From: Hyparrhenia diplandra | Lineage: Eukaryota; Streptophyta; Magnoliopsida; Poales; Poaceae | Direction of reading: 5' to 3' | Assembly: GCA_015847255.1 (NCBI GenBank) | Contig: JADLZK010005528.1 | Location: forward strand, 434,001 to 498,000 | DNA: 64,000 bases | In this document: one piece after another, positions 33,766-46,745 of the stretch | Position numbering within the stretch: position 1 is the stretch's first letter | Layout of the letters: each line of letters begins with the position of its first letter | Position numbers and translations under genes: made by a program | The notes under the pieces: model-generated | What the model was told of the DNA's origin: nothing | What the model saw: only the letters and a program-made list of their open reading frames with translations | Databases searched by the model: none

Positions 33766-34871
33766 CACTACCACGTAAGGCTTCTATAGGGGCGGCCGGT
33801 TTGCCTCAGAGGGGTTCGCCACCGCCCCTAATCTTCCGTTGTTACAGACTGATTCGCAGTAGGGGCGGTTGGTGATGCAACCGCCCCTACCAGTATGAGC
33901 CGCCCTACAAAGGGGTCCGTATGAAATCACGTTTTCAAAATTCGAAAAAAATACCAAAACATTTTTTTTGAACCGGGAGCAGCCCATCGCCATGCGCCCG
34001 CCCCGTCTCCGCCGGTCGCAAGTCGCGCATTTTTTCGTGTAAAACCAAGGCTCACGCGGCCGGGCGGATTCGAACCTCGCGACCTCGTGCTTTGCGCGCG
34101 ACCCTCCCTACCATCAAGCGCTACACACTCACATGTGTCCATAATCCATTCCGCGTCCCCACATATTATACAAACCGAGTGTAAATTGACTATTTGAGGC
34201 CCTAAATCGATTCAAACTAAAAAGTCGCCAACTACAAAGTTTCATAACTTTTCGAGATCTACATTCCATATGTAGAAAGTTTTTCCATTCGAGGTCGCTA
34301 CTTAAATTCGAAATTCAAATTTGAGACATTCGAACACCGACTTTTGCATGACTAGATGAATTCAAATTAAAAGTCGCCAACTACAAAGTTTCATAACTTT
34401 TCGAGATCTATATTCCATATGTAGAAAGTTTTTCCATCCGAGGTCGTTTTACTTAAATTCGAAATTCAAATTTGAGACATTCGAACACGACTTTTGCATG
34501 ACTAGATGAATTCAAATTAAAAAAGTCGTCAACTACAAAGTTTCATAACTTTTCGAGATCTACATTTCATATGTAGAAAGTCTTTCCATCCGAGATCGTT
34601 TACAAAATTTTAATTTTTAGTGTCTCGTTTCAAAATTCGGGATCCCTCGTAGGGGCGCTCAATATAGAGCCGCCCCTACTATGGACCGCATTAGGGGTGG
34701 TTTCAGGATTGAACCGCCCCTATTAATAGTAGGGGCGACTCGTGGCGGCCGCCCCTAATGTGGTCACTATAGGGCGTGCTCGTTTGGGGTGTCGCTATAG
34801 GGGCGCTCAGTAAAATGAACCGCCCCTAATGCAAAAGGGGCGTTCTACAAAGTAAGCTTTTTGTAGTAGTG
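33766..34871. mobile_element. Nonautonomous CACTA element
   Basis: Begins CACTACCACGTAAGG and ends, in reverse, CACTACTACAAAAAGC, the CACTA terminal repeat. Subterminal AGGGGCGG / CCGCCCCTA words occur many times near both ends in both orientations (33790-33910 and 34650-34830), as in grass CACTA elements. 1106 bp with no transposase. The flanking triplets (GAT left, ATA right) do not match, so a clean 3-bp duplication is not visible. Confidence 0.8.
34221..34620. repeat. Three 150-bp tandem units inside the CACTA element
   Basis: AAAGTCG(C/T)CAACTACAAAG starts units at 34221, 34370 and 34522 (periods 149 and 152). Each contains TTTCGAGATCTA, ATATGTAGAAAGT and GAATTCAAATTA-like parts. The third is cut short near 34600. 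Confidence 0.9.
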
Positions 34872-35176
34872 ATAGGTGAACGAGCCACATACCGACATAG
34901 ATCATCGCGGCTCGGACGGTGAAGCTTCGTGAGGATGTACTACAATTGTGCGATAAGAGTGTGAGCAAAGACAGCCTAGACGGGCGCAAACACGGCGCAA
35001 GGCTCTAGTAGGCGGCGCCGGCTTCGCTTTCAATCAAAACCAATTACTTGGGCCGTTGTCTTGCCGACGTGTCCAATGTTCTTCTCGTTACGCCCTTCTA
35101 GAGTTCCTAGGAACAAGCAATACCGAGGAATCAAATCCTCGCTTGAAGGCCTCCGGACATCTTGGCCAGCCTTTAA
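34872..35176. repeat. Flank of CACTA element, repeat of left flank
   Basis: GGTGAACGAGCCACATACCG (34875) repeats the left-flank sequence at 33702 with small changes, so the CACTA element sits in or next to a tandem duplicate. The rest (to 35176) is GC-rich and unassigned. Confidence 0.5.
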
Positions 35177-36470
35177 CACTACTACGTAATTGTTCATCAC
35201 CGCCGGCCCAACCCCCTTCTTTAAAAACCGAACCGGCGTAACCATAACGGTAGTGATGTGGGGTTCAAACACTACCGGTCAAAACACCGGCGTGATTCGA
35301 GGAGAGACCCGCGGTTTGGTATCGATCTGGCGCCAAGATTGTCACTAAACACCGCCGGGTGTTCCACGGACCGGCAAAGATTTTTTATCCAAGCAATGCG
35401 TGTTCGAAGACGCGGCCCGACATAGTTGATATTGGGAGCAATCGCCGGGCTTTAACGAACCAACGTAACCGTGGGGATAACACTATCGGTTAGATTGAGC
35501 CGACAAAGGTATCGAAGAGCTAACAATGTCGGTTTACTTTGGACCGTCGCTGAACTTTTACATGAACACCGCTATGGCTGATTTCAACCCAACAAATTAT
35601 TAGAGTGGAGACTATCGGTTGGTTAATGCGGCCCGGCGGTGATGTTTCGCTCGTCGATGACGGTTAGTAATTCAAACCGATAGTGTTTGGTATAGTTACA
35701 CTACCGGTTTGTTTCTCATTCCTTTATCGGGCCCATGCCACCCGGGCGCTTTTTGTTTTAAATTTTTAAAATTTTTGAATTTATTCTTGAAATCAGCTAT
35801 TTTTAAACCGATAAAAGCATTATATATACATTAAAATCGACAAAACATTACATGGTTCAAAGGTTACAACTCCACCTAATGTTCTACTAAATTCGCCTAG
35901 GACATCAACTTCTAAATAAGAAAAACAATCACAATGGACATAACTAAAATCAAGACATCTTTCATAGGCCAAGTCGCAATTCTCCTAATCTTCATATCTA
36001 TGGAGAGAGGCTTCTCATCAATCTCCGTGGCTGGTTGATAGTCAAAGTTTTCACCATAGTAGGCCCCGAAAGCTTCGGCTTCCATCTTGTATTTTTGTAA
36101 CAATTACCACGGTGAGCGTGAGACTTGAAAGGTAGCAATCTTCCCGTGTTCGATAGATCCCCGGCACTTGACTAACATGCACTACATACCACGCCATGGT
36201 TTGCCTATACATGCAACCAAAATAGGATGTTAATGCTACGTGAAGAAATTAAATCTATTACACCTAATACATCCACAGAGAAAACAGAATCAACTACTCC
36301 AGAGAAGAGTTCGCCATCTAAACAAAGATGGAGGAAGAAGAAGACATCTCCCTTAACATCATCGTAAGAGACTATAGAATCATTAGTGCCACCGACAGAC
36401 AACCGATATACCATGGGAGTGAAGAGCGTAACTAGAAGTCTTGTTCGGGAGGACTCTAAACGCCAAATCC
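35177..36470. mobile_element. CACTA-type left end, body undefined
   Basis: CACTACTACGTAATTGTTC at 35177 is a CACTA terminal repeat, followed by many CGGT / ACCG and CACTA(C/T)CGGT words (35200-35720) in both orientations. No right end was found. The 35900-36420 part holds two short minus-strand frames (63 and 69 residues) with no domain I recognise, so the element is either truncated or longer than seen. Confidence 0.5.
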
Positions 36471-38798
36471 TCGCCGAAAGGTAACTCGATAGTTATCCAT
36501 ATGTAAAATCCCGGCACTGCATATTTATTCTTTCCATGTCATGTTTATCATTTTAGCATCCTATATCTGCATTTGAAAACAACAAAAATATTGTCTTTTG
36601 TTTTGTGAAAACCTTTAAAGCCCCATGCTAATATCCTCGAGGCTTAAACACCTTTTAGGCTATTTGCTATGGTGGCATAAAAAATAAAATAAAGATGCAT
36701 AAGTACTTTATCTTTTCTTGCATATAAAAATAAAAATTTGAAAAAAAAAAAATCCAAAAAATATATCTCGGGCAAAAGCAATGTGGCTAACCCCTAACGC
36801 TTTAATCAAGTTCCACTAGCTTTGTTGTCTATTTGAGATTAGCAGATTTCAAGAGGACAAGAGATATGTTAGGCGCCACCCCCGTGCAGTCAACTACCTC
36901 AACTTCTACATCAATGAAGATTACACTCCAATCTAGCTTGGGGAGTGCAACCCCCAGTTATCCCGATAAGTATCTTACTATCTATATATTATAGTATTAT
37001 TATTAGTTCAATATTTGGTTTGCTAGAGAGTTTGTTAAGAGTCTAGTTTTATAGAGTCTAGTTGTTTTTTAAAGAGTCTTTTGTTAGAGTGTGAATAAAA
37101 GGATCAAGAGAGAGTGTTCACTAAGTTTACTTTTGCTCAACTAAAATAAACCCCAAAATCTGCTAACATGGAGATGATGAATAGTTGCTCCGTTGTTATA
37201 CTTTTTCTAGTACCTACCTTTCAAGCTTAATTTCTCTTGAGCTCCATTTGCAAAATTACTTTGATTTGATATTTACTCTAAACCTAAAACCTATGGGTTG
37301 CAAATGCTTGCTCTAAAGCCTAGGTAATTGACGGATATGATATATGATAGTTTGAGCTGCTATTTGATCTAACTCCTAGTGACACTAGATTTCTGGAGAT
37401 TTATATTTTGAGAATTGAAAATGCACATGATAAGTTCCTGTGTGACAAGAATGTGAACCTCCTACCACAGCCATATATACATGCTCCCTAGATTAGGAAA
37501 ACCTTTGAGATATATATATATAAGCTGCTTGCTTTGCTTTGAGTTTGTTCAATCTTTGTCGACCCCTAGAAACTTGTTATGCTGATCATGTACACTCCAC
37601 TTCACTCATTCAATCTCACTATATTCCACTCCACTTGACTCCATTCACCCATATGCTATTTCCACCTTGGAAGTACGCATCATCCATATACACCCACTAT
37701 ATATATGCCATTATCCATTTCACTCTAGCCACCAAAAATGTTCTACTCCTATCTCAGGAGAGAGCAACCAAAAATATTTCCTATACCCATTCATTCATTC
37801 ATTGCTAGCCAATATCTTACAAAAGCTCCATTACATTTGTTTATCTCTCAAAAGTTATTACAAAAGAGATTTGGGTTATAGATTAAAAAAAAAAAGAGAG
37901 AATAAAAGGGAGATGAAAAATGGACAAGTGTCCTACGGGCGAGTAGAGCCTACTTCCCTAAGAAAAAGAAAGAATAAAGGAGAGTTAAAAATGGACAAGT
38001 GTCCGCTGAAAACAATGGGTACTTAGATGCTCTCCTCTCCATAAAAGAAAAAATAAAAGAAAGAAAAAAGATACAACCGGGGTTCTCTACAGAATTTTCA
38101 AATTCCAAAAGAGAGAAGATTTCTCAAGGAGCACAAGTAAGATTTTCACCTCATTCATTCTATACACATTTCTTACTATATTCCATACCATCTATATTCT
38201 ATCCACCATACACATGCACCACTTGATCAAGTGTGACTCATGACTTTGGATCCATTGCTTGAATTTACAATATATGCTTAGTAAGTAAAATAAGTTTTCT
38301 CCTACCTATGAGCTCCAGATATATAAGCCTTAGATATAGGGTGAGAGAGAAGAAGGCATAGTGTGCTACTGCCTTAACCAAAAATACTACATATTATGAG
38401 AGAAAGGCAACACTACCTTATTGCCTTAGAGAGGATCCACAAATACCACAAATGAGAGATTAGAGCGAGAGTCATGGGAACTTTGAGTTTTTGAAACCAA
38501 CAAAAACTCGAGAAGGATAGTTGATCAAAAGAGTTTGAGATAAAGTGCTCGACTTGACTGTTCTATCTTTCAATTACCCAAGATTGAAGAAAAGGTTATA
38601 AGCCCCCATAAGGTAAAAGGTAATAAGGGTAAGTTGAAGTTTTTGAAAAGTTTATTCTTATGGAGAGAATTTTTGTTTGAAAGCATGTGTACTCTTAAGG
38701 TGTGATAGCGTTGTAGCAACTCCCTGATCCAAGTAAGTAGTTTAATGTAATATCATGTGTCTTGCTAGAGACTAGCAAGAGGTAAGCTTGGGGGAGCT

Positions 38799-40300
38799 TG
38801 TTGACACTGTTATAGCATAATATTACAATTAACATGAAATAAGGGCTTAAGTTAGATATCAACATAAGTCTAGGGGTCTAACTAACATATTTCCATGAGT
38901 TTTGGTATTACTGTGACTTTCGAGGGACTTAATGGATAAATACGAGAGAAGAATGGAGAAAGTTCTAGAATATACATCACATATGATGACAAGACTTGAC
39001 CGTGAAGTAACTCAACCCGAAATGTGGACTAAAACACTCTAGAAGGTACCAGAGGACACGAAGAAACAGGGAAGCCGAAAGCACGGACCTGGCGCCGCCG
39101 AGCCTTTTAGGCCGCCCGCCCGTGGGTCCCACATGTCGACCTCACATTTTTATGTCGGTTTACCACCGACCTTGAGGTTGTATCTACACCGTTATTGAAG
39201 GTCGGTTTGATCCAAGGGTCCATGTTCATCGCCAAGTCCTATATAAGAAGACCACCTGACCCCAGGGTGAAACCCTAAGTCATTACTAATTCATACCAAG
39301 TCATTCTCATTCAACTCAAGTCCAACCAAGTCTAGACCTAAGCCCTAGTTCATCATATTAGAAGCAATTAGCTACCTAGCTAGTTCTAGAGGAAGATCAA
39401 GTTCATCTTGAGTTCCCGATAGTCAACAAGTAGCAAGGATCATCGTTCTTGAGACTTCTCTCTTGTATTCGACCGTAAGTACTATTATATTCAGAATACA
39501 ATTGTTATGACTTTGATCTTTATAATGATTATATTCTTATTGATATGCGTTTATGCATGCTATGGTTATATGTTTAGTTTAGTAAGTTTTTCTTATATCT
39601 TATGCATGGAATTGTATAGCATCCACGTAGATGATCACTATATGGGTGATAAGCAATGTGTAAACGTGGTGTTTATACAACGTTTATACGTAATTGCACC
39701 CTACATTCGGTCGTGTGGTAGATCGCGGGAGTGACGGTCTGTTGAGTCCTTTGGAATCCACCCTCCGAATGTAGGACTAGTTGAGCTTAAATTACGGTGA
39801 TGATCAAGTTTTGTCCTTGGTTGTCATTGGTAATGCTTACCATGTGTAGATGTATTGCAACCTTGCCATGATAGCTAGATGTATTGCACTAATTGTAGTA
39901 TTCATTAACATATGACTAGGAGTATCTTAGGAATATTCTTTCTATTCTTTCTATAACATGTTAATAGCTCGTTTGATACTAGTGGCATATGATGATATTA
40001 GACTTGGGTAATTATCATTTATATAATTATCTTTATCTTGTGAGTTATCCCTGTTGAGTATTGTTAGATGCATATGGCTACTACGCATTATACAAAGCGC
40101 AAGTGGATCTCATAAATAAATCACTTCATAAATCATTATCCTTTTCTCACTACTTTCCATAGACTCCCTTTCCTGTGGTAAAATATAAATACGATACCTA
40201 GATTACTCCCGGTGAAGTGCTACGATGGTATTTCTATACGGCGCTGCGAGATATCATGTTCATTCTTTTATCAAGGCCTATCAAGAATACCATACCCATA
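38799..40300 (+). repeat. Gypsy-4 LTR
   Basis: Begins TGTTGACACTG after a polypurine tract. It has a TATA-like CCTATATAAGAAG at 39238-39250, followed by AACCCTAAGTC leader-type sequence. Near its end is a block (about 40150-40250: CTGTGGTAAAATATAAATAC and GGTGAAGTGCTACGATGG) whose counterpart occurs in the other Gypsy LTR at 60330-60400. The exact 3' end is uncertain by about 10 bp. Confidence 0.65.
39238..39250 (+). promoter_or_regulatory. TATA box of Gypsy-4 LTR
   Basis: CCTATATAAGAAG, about 440 bp into the LTR and followed 30-45 bp later by a leader-like segment. Position and sequence fit an LTR promoter. Confidence 0.55.
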
Positions 40301-40308
40301 TTTTTTTT

Positions 40309-40326
40309 TGAGCGTTATTGCTAGGG
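40309..40326 (+). promoter_or_regulatory. Degenerate primer-binding site
   Basis: TGAGCGTTATTGCTAGGG after a T run resembles the TGGCGCCGTTGCCGGGG site (complementary to tRNA-Asp) used by Athila-type elements, with several changes. Confidence 0.45.
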
Positions 40327-40715
40327 TGACAGCACTAGTGTATAGGTAATGCTTAGAAATGAGTGGTATACCTTGAGTACATATCCTAGTGAGATTAACT
40401 CTACTATGGATAATGATGCTAAGATACATCCCACTACTAACACTGCCTAACTTCGCTTTGTTGGATCATGAGATTAATTCCATATCTAAGCTAACATGAT
40501 TAGATAGATATCCCATATATATTTCTTTCGCCTTCCTAATTTGGATCGTGTTAGAAATATCAACAGAGTGCTAGGACAGCCAATCTCTGGAATCTTTCTG
40601 CCATATCTCAACTCATGTCTAAGCTGCCTTTCCCTCTCTTGCTGCTGCTAGTGGGCCTCCCAGATGATGTAGAGCCTCTACCTCCGCCCCTGCGAGGAAA
40701 AGGCTTCTACAAAGC

Positions 40716-43669
40716 TGTCATACCCAATTTAAAAGAATAAATTAGATATATATAACCCTTATGTGTGCCCAAAATCGAAAACACACACAAGGTGACAAAC
40801 TGTTGGAATGTATCATAACAATGCTTATTACAAAGAATTAAAACGAAAACTCAAAAGAATGAAACTAATTCCAACTTTCTCATGCGGAAGCTCCAAGAAC
40901 GGGTACGCCGACTGGTGGTCCACAAGTCTAGTACTCCTGGCGGTGATCCTCATTCCATCCTTGATCTGAGACTGGTGTGGTGAAAATTGCAAGAGTGAGT
41001 TCATGTCGAACTCAACAAATATAGCAAGGTAGTAACTTTCCCATAATATCATGATCATTGTAACATATTAATATATAAGCATAACTGATAAACATGAGTA
41101 AACGATTTAACAATATAAGCGTCATCATCTTTAGTGTAAGTGGTCCATGGCCGCTCGTGTCCTTGAGCAAGGCTAGTATACTAGTTTTTCAAACTCGCAA
41201 GCAGAGGTGTACACACATTCCGTGTGAGTCGTGATTCCTAAATGTATGGGTTTGCAAGGCCCAAGACAATCGAAACCACTATGAAGCCCCCAAAGGTTCG
41301 TCTAACAAGTTAGCGCTAAGTCGCCGATATAGAACCCACCCTTCCAATATGACGTAATCCGACCCGTAGCCTATACACATATATGTGGATAGGGGCAGAC
41401 TATACCCAATTCGGCACTTCCTCCAAACTCGCTAGAAAAATGATCTTTGAGGAACTAAAAAGTCGAGCCATTTAACCCCCACGGTTGTACTGTAAGTCCG
41501 AGGATACATCGATTCTGAGACAAGATCTTATGTGGTTAAATTATTACCATTTTATCATTTATAGCATAGACATTAATTAAGTCACAAGATCATGGTAATA
41601 ATGAGCTAGAAATTTCCAAACTATACTTGCCTTGGCTATCGAAGTCCCGTTGACCCCGCTTTGCTCCTCAAAATACTGCTCCCCGATCACCGGTAATCGC
41701 TCACCGTCTAAATTCGATAATACATCAACACACAAGCATCCAAAGACAATCATGCACGAAGAAAACAAGGCTATATTAGAACAGTACACCAGCAGTGATA
41801 AAACAATATAAAAGGTTTATAAAACTGATCTATGCGTCGCTACGATCACATAGAGGTATAGATCACGAAAATCGAATTAAAATGGATAAGTTATGGATTT
41901 TATAAGATTTCCTATAAACGTATAATTAATTAATTCTAACTACAAAAATTAACTATCTCAAAATTACTGAACAATTATACTAGCATGTAGAGAATCAAAT
42001 TACAAGTCTAACACTTAATTTGAACGGATCAATTTCAAGTTAAAAAGAGCAAGTTATGAGCATTTGAAGATAATGGCAAAACTGTAATAACTGAAAATTG
42101 GTTCAGTTAAATCGAAGTACGCTTCCAAAGTGAGGAAAACGGGATATGGAACTCATTACGATTGGACTACGCTTTCGAAACCAAAAAGCGTAAAAGAGGT
42201 TTGCGCCAAGGACTGCGATGAAATAACTTAAATAATCTGTAAGGTTGTTTTCGCAAAACGACGTAATGAAAGGGTATCGGGTTTTTCTGGCCGTTGGTTT
42301 TCAGATCAACTATTTGTGATTAGATAGGGTTTCAACGGGGCGCCCCGACCGAAAAGGGGGGCGGCGGCGCCGCCGCGACCACAGATGGCGACCTCGCCGG
42401 CGCTCGCGAATCGGGGCCAAGGACCACCGTTCGACGAACCGAACGCATGGATCGATCGATGATGTGAGCACGGACTCGATGGTGTCTAACGCTGCGGGTT
42501 TAACGCTGCGCAACGGCGTTGGAACACCATGGTCGGCGGGTAAGCTCGCCGGCGCTCGCGATAATGTTCTAGACGCCATTATTCGCTAAATTAATGGGAC
42601 GGGAAGGTAAATCAGGGCACGACGACCTTACCAACGGCAGAAACAAGGCCAAATCGAGCTGTTGACGGCGGGCGGCGGGGATCGGCAGACGGTCAAGGCG
42701 CTCCGCGACACCGGCGATTTACGAATAGAGTGAGCGTACTGAAACAAATTGAAAGGGAATTCAGATTGGGAAATCCTTACGGCGCCTCGAGACTCGACGA
42801 CGGGCAAAACGCGACGCCGAGGTGATGGAATCGCCTGCTTCGAGCTCGGGCGGCGAGCTATGGCAATGGCGGCTATGGCGGCGCGCGGCGCCTGTGGGTG
42901 GCGATGGAGCGAGGGAAAAGAGGGACTAGGGGTGGCTAGGTAAAGGAGTGCGAGGGGCCGGCCGCGACTATTTAGACGAAATTGAGGGAGAAGGAGAGGG
43001 GAGCCAGGTCCGACTCGGCATGGCAAATCATGGCGCTTAAATCGAAGGATCTCGATTTGACCGAGCGGTGGCAGGGGAGAGGGGGTTTGGTCCTCGCAGT
43101 GCGGCAGACGCGTGGGACGGGATTCGGGCTCGCCATGCGTGCGGGGCGGACCGGGATCACTGCGGTGTCGTCCGTTCGTCGGGGCTCGGTTTGGAGGTGG
43201 GAGAAGGCCCCGACTAGTGGGGCCCACTCGAGAGCCGAAGTGAGAGGAGGCATTGTTGCCTCTTGAGTTGGGCCTCGCCACATCGAATGAGCCGCCCAGA
43301 AACAAAAGAAAGGGCAGCAGGCGGTGAGAAAAAGAAAAGAAGGAGGAGAAGGCACTGGTCGGTCAATGGGCCCTTCGGGCCAGATTGAAAAGGTGGAAAA
43401 GGGAGTTAAAGAAATTGCTTTTCAATTTTATAATTCAGATTTCCAAGTTAAACTCAAAATGCTAAAAAATTCTTTTTGAACTATAAAGAAAGCAAACAAT
43501 ACCAAAATAAAATGCGCAAAGCATGAATGCACCATCATGTGTCTAACCTTATATTTGATTTTATTTTATTTCATAAAATTTATTATTTCTCCTATATTGA
43601 CAAGGCATAAATTGCATAATTAAACCAATTTAAACTATTTTCAAAAATTGAAATTTTTCCGGTGTTACA
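40716..43669 (-). repeat. Gypsy-3 3' LTR
   Basis: 2954 bp. It contains a GC-rich section at 42300-43260 in which both strands have long open frames (up to 225 residues). These are composition effects: they are not conserved in frame in the other LTR. Confidence 0.93.
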
Positions 43670-43690
43670 ATTCTACCCCCTTAAAAGAAT
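43670..43690 (-). promoter_or_regulatory. Gypsy-3 polypurine tract
   Basis: On the minus strand TTTTAAGGGGGTAGAAT touches the 3' LTR. The stop codon of the polyprotein (TAG) lies inside this tract, so coding and priming sequence overlap. Confidence 0.75.
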
Positions 43691-44800
43691 CTCCCCCGAG
43701 ATTAGATTGTGCTTACTCGAATAATGTGGATATAATTTTCTTAGTTCATCTTCTCTTTCCCAAGTCGCCTCATCTTCTGGATAACGGTTCCACTGGACCT
43801 TACACATCTTTATGGCTCTACTCCTGGTGACTCTTTCTGCTGTCTCCAAGATCTTTACTGGGAACTCTTCATATGTGAGATCTTCTTTAACCGTAACCTC
43901 CTCTATAGGTATCTGCTCTTCCGGCACACGTAGGCACTTCTTTAATTGGGATACATGAAACACATTATGCACACCTGGTAGACTCTCTGGCAGTTCCAGT
44001 TGGTAGGCCACTTCTCCACATCTTTTGACAATCTTGAAAGGACCAATATACCTTGGAGATAATTTGCCTTTCATATTGAACCTCTTCACATTTTTCATTG
44101 GTGACACCTTTAAGTACACATAATCCCCTTCTTCAAAGGCTATATCTTTTCTTCGAGTATCCGCATAACTTTTCTGATGGGATTGTGCCACTCTCAAATT
44201 CTCTCTAATCATCCTGACTTGTTCTTCAGCGTCTCTAAGCACATTTGGTCCAAACACTTGAGTTTCCCCGGTTTGATTCCAAAATAAAGGTGTCCTACAC
44301 TTGCGCCCATACAAGGCTTCAAATGGTGCCATCTTGAGACTCTGTTGATAACTGTTGTTATAAGAGAACTCGGCATAAGGCAAACTCTTATCCCAACTAG
44401 TACCATTCTGCAAGGCACAAGCTCTCAACATATCCTCCAAAATCTGATTAGTCCTCTGAGTCTGCCCATCAGTCTGAGGATGAAATGATGTACTAAATCT
44501 CAACTTTGTTCCCATGGAATCATGCACTGCTTCCCAGAAATGAGATGTGAACTGAGCGCCTCTATCAGACACAATCTTCTTTGGAACCCCATGCAAGCAA
44601 ACGATCCTTTCCATGTACAATTGTGCCAACTGAGGACCTCTATATGTAGTTTTGACAGGCAAGAAATGAGCAACTTTAGTCAATCGATCCACCATTACCC
44701 ATATGGAATCATATCCCTTCTGAGTACGAGGCAATCCCACTATGAAATCCATGCCAACTTCTTCCCATTTCCACTCAGGTATCTTCATGGGTTGCAACAA
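43673..44800 (-). pseudogene. Gypsy-3 integrase core and chromodomain-like tail
   Basis: A 375-residue frame. It starts just after the HHCC zinc finger with WKWEEVGMDFIVGLPRTQKG (catalytic Asp at residue 18), then IVSDRGAQFTSHFW (Asp 79) and HPQTDGQTQRTNQ. The third catalytic residue, normally Glu in DGQTERTNQ, is Gln at residue 115 (codon CAG), so strand transfer should be abolished. GPFKIVKRCGEVAYQLELP, HNVFHVSQLKKC and the WNRYPEDEATWEREDELRK tail follow, the GPY/F and chromodomain-like parts that guide integration. It is separated from the upstream polyprotein by a one-base deletion near 44800. Confidence 0.88.
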
Positions 44801-46743
44801 TCCTGCAGGTCTCTGGTTTCAGCCTTCACTCTCTGGCAAATAACACATATGGCCACATACTCTGCTACATCTCTCTTCATTCCATACCACCAATATTTCT
44901 CTTTAAGATCAAGATACATCTTCGTACTCCCAGGATGAATGGAATAAGCTGACTCATGTGCCTCTCTTAGAATTGCTTCACGAATGGCTTTCACTTCAGG
45001 CACACAAATCCTTTTTCCGAACCAAAGAGTACCATTTTCATCTATACTGAATCCTGGTGCTTTTCCAAGTGCTACATTCCCAGCTATCTCGTTTAGATAC
45101 TCATCCTCTAATTGACCCTTGCGAATTTCTTGCTCAAGAGTAGGTGTCACTTCTATCTCCATAGTATTAACTACAACACCCAAGTTTAGATGCTTGAACT
45201 CTGCACACAACTCATTTGACGCTGGTGTCATCCGAAGTGTACTGACATACTTCTTCCTACTAAGAGCATCGGCCACACTATTTGCTTTCCTAGGATGATA
45301 ATGCACATCCAAATCATAATCCTTTATGAGTTCTAACCAACGACGTTGCCTCAAGTTTAGATCAGACTGGGTAAAAATGTACTTCAAACTCTTATGGTCG
45401 GTGAAGACATCAGTCTTATGACCAACCAAATAGTGTCTCCAAATCTTCAATGCATGAACCACAGCTGCTAGCTCTAAATCATGAGTAGGATAATTTAGCT
45501 CATGCTTCTTCAACTGTCTTGAGGCATATGCAACAACTCTACCTTCTTGCATAAGAACACATCCCAATCCTAGACGAGATGCATCACAATAGATGGAGAA
45601 CTTCTTGTTTAAATCTGGCAAAATCAATACTGGAGCTGTCGTCAACCTCTTCTTCAACTCTTCGAAATTTTCTTGACATTTATCAGACCACACAAACTTG
45701 GCATTCTTCTCCAATAAAGAAGTCATGGGTTTAGCAAGTTTGGAGAATCCTTCAATGAACCTCCTGTAGTAGCCAGCTAATCCAAGGAAGCTACGGATCT
45801 CAGTTGCATCTGAAGGTGGCTTCCAATTCAACACATCCTTCACCTTGCTTGGATCTACTGCAATTCCTCCATTAGAGACAACATGGCCAAGGAAAGAGAT
45901 TTCCTTTAACCAAAACTCACATTTGCTTCGCTTAGCATACAACTGGTGCTCTATGAGTTTTTGCAACACCAACCGTAGATGCTCAGCATGTTCTTCTTCT
46001 GTCTTGGAGAATATCAGGATGTCATCAATGAATACCACCACAAACTTATCAAGATACTCCATGAACACCTTATTCATCATGTACATGAAATAGGAAGGAG
46101 CATTGGTCAAACCAAAAGACATAACTGTGTACTCATATAACCCATACCTAGTGGTGAAAGCTGTCTTTGGTATGTCTGAATTTCTAATCTTCAACTGATG
46201 ATAACCGAAACGCAGATCAATCTTGGAGAACACACAAGCACCCCTCAACTGATCAAATAGGTCATCAATCCTAGACAAGGGATACTTGTTCTTTATAGTG
46301 ACCTCATTAAGAGAACGATAATCTACACACATCCATTGTGTGCCATCCTTCTTCTCCACAAAGATCACTAGTGCACCCCAAGGAGACGAACTAGGGCGGA
46401 TAAAACCCCTATCCTGCAACTCCATTAGTTGTTTCTTAAGTTCATCTAATTCATTAACCCCCATTCTATATGGACGCTTAGCTATGGGTGCAGTGCCAGG
46501 TAGTAAATCAATAATAAATTCAATGTCACGGTCAGGTGGCATACCTAGCAACTCATCAGGGAAAACATCTGGGAACTCATCCACTACAGGCTCTTTGGGG
46601 TTGGCATCCTCCTTCATCTGGTTCACAGTGGCTGATGGTGGGTCTTTTATTGCCACATCAAGAGTAACTTGATCTCCCTTTGGTGTCATTAGAACCACCA
46701 CTTTTTCTAACATTGAATCACCGCCCCATGTTGCTTCATCCAA
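44785..46743 (-). pseudogene. Gypsy-3 reverse transcriptase / RNase H / integrase zinc finger
   Basis: 652 residues, the longest frame in the window. The protease-to-RT spacer (FPDVFPDELLGMPPDRDIEF) is followed by RT with DYRSLNEVTIKNKYPLSRID, YHQLKI, AFTTRYGLYEYTVMSFGLTN and catalytic FIDDIL (residues 238-243). RNase H follows with YCDASRLGLG (385-394) and TDHKSL, then the integrase zinc finger with His 595, His 603, Cys 633 and Cys 636. It copies the element's RNA into DNA in the particle. One missing base near 44800 ends the frame before the integrase core. Protein sequence is otherwise well preserved, which suggests a modest age. Confidence 0.93.
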
Positions 46744-46745
46744 TC

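Larger units (their letters stand above)
36471..40715 (+). mobile_element. Gypsy-4: Tat/Athila-like element, 3' part, LTR and start of a second unit
   Basis: 36471-38798 is the long noncoding stretch that Tat/Athila elements carry between pol and the 3' LTR (CTTGGGGAGTGCAACCCCCAG at 36938, many A/T tracts, no domain). AAGCTTGGGGGAGCT then touches an LTR at 38799. After the LTR a primer-binding-like site and a leader (40326-40715) follow, cut by Gypsy-3 at 40716. No Gag or Pol sequence is visible. The lineage is inferred from the layout and these motifs. Confidence 0.6.

Noticed and set aside
34221..34620. Three regularly spaced repeats considered as a CRISPR-like array
   Set aside because: The repeats are 150 bp and contiguous without unique spacers, lie in a CACTA element, and the genome is a plant.
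35912..36414. Two short minus-strand frames as a gene
   Set aside because: No recognised domain or splice-linked structure. They are left within the CACTA-type segment.
42628..43305. 225-residue open frame on the minus strand
   Set aside because: It lies in the GC-rich part of the Gypsy-3 LTR. The partner LTR has different, shorter frames there, and no domain is visible; a composition effect.
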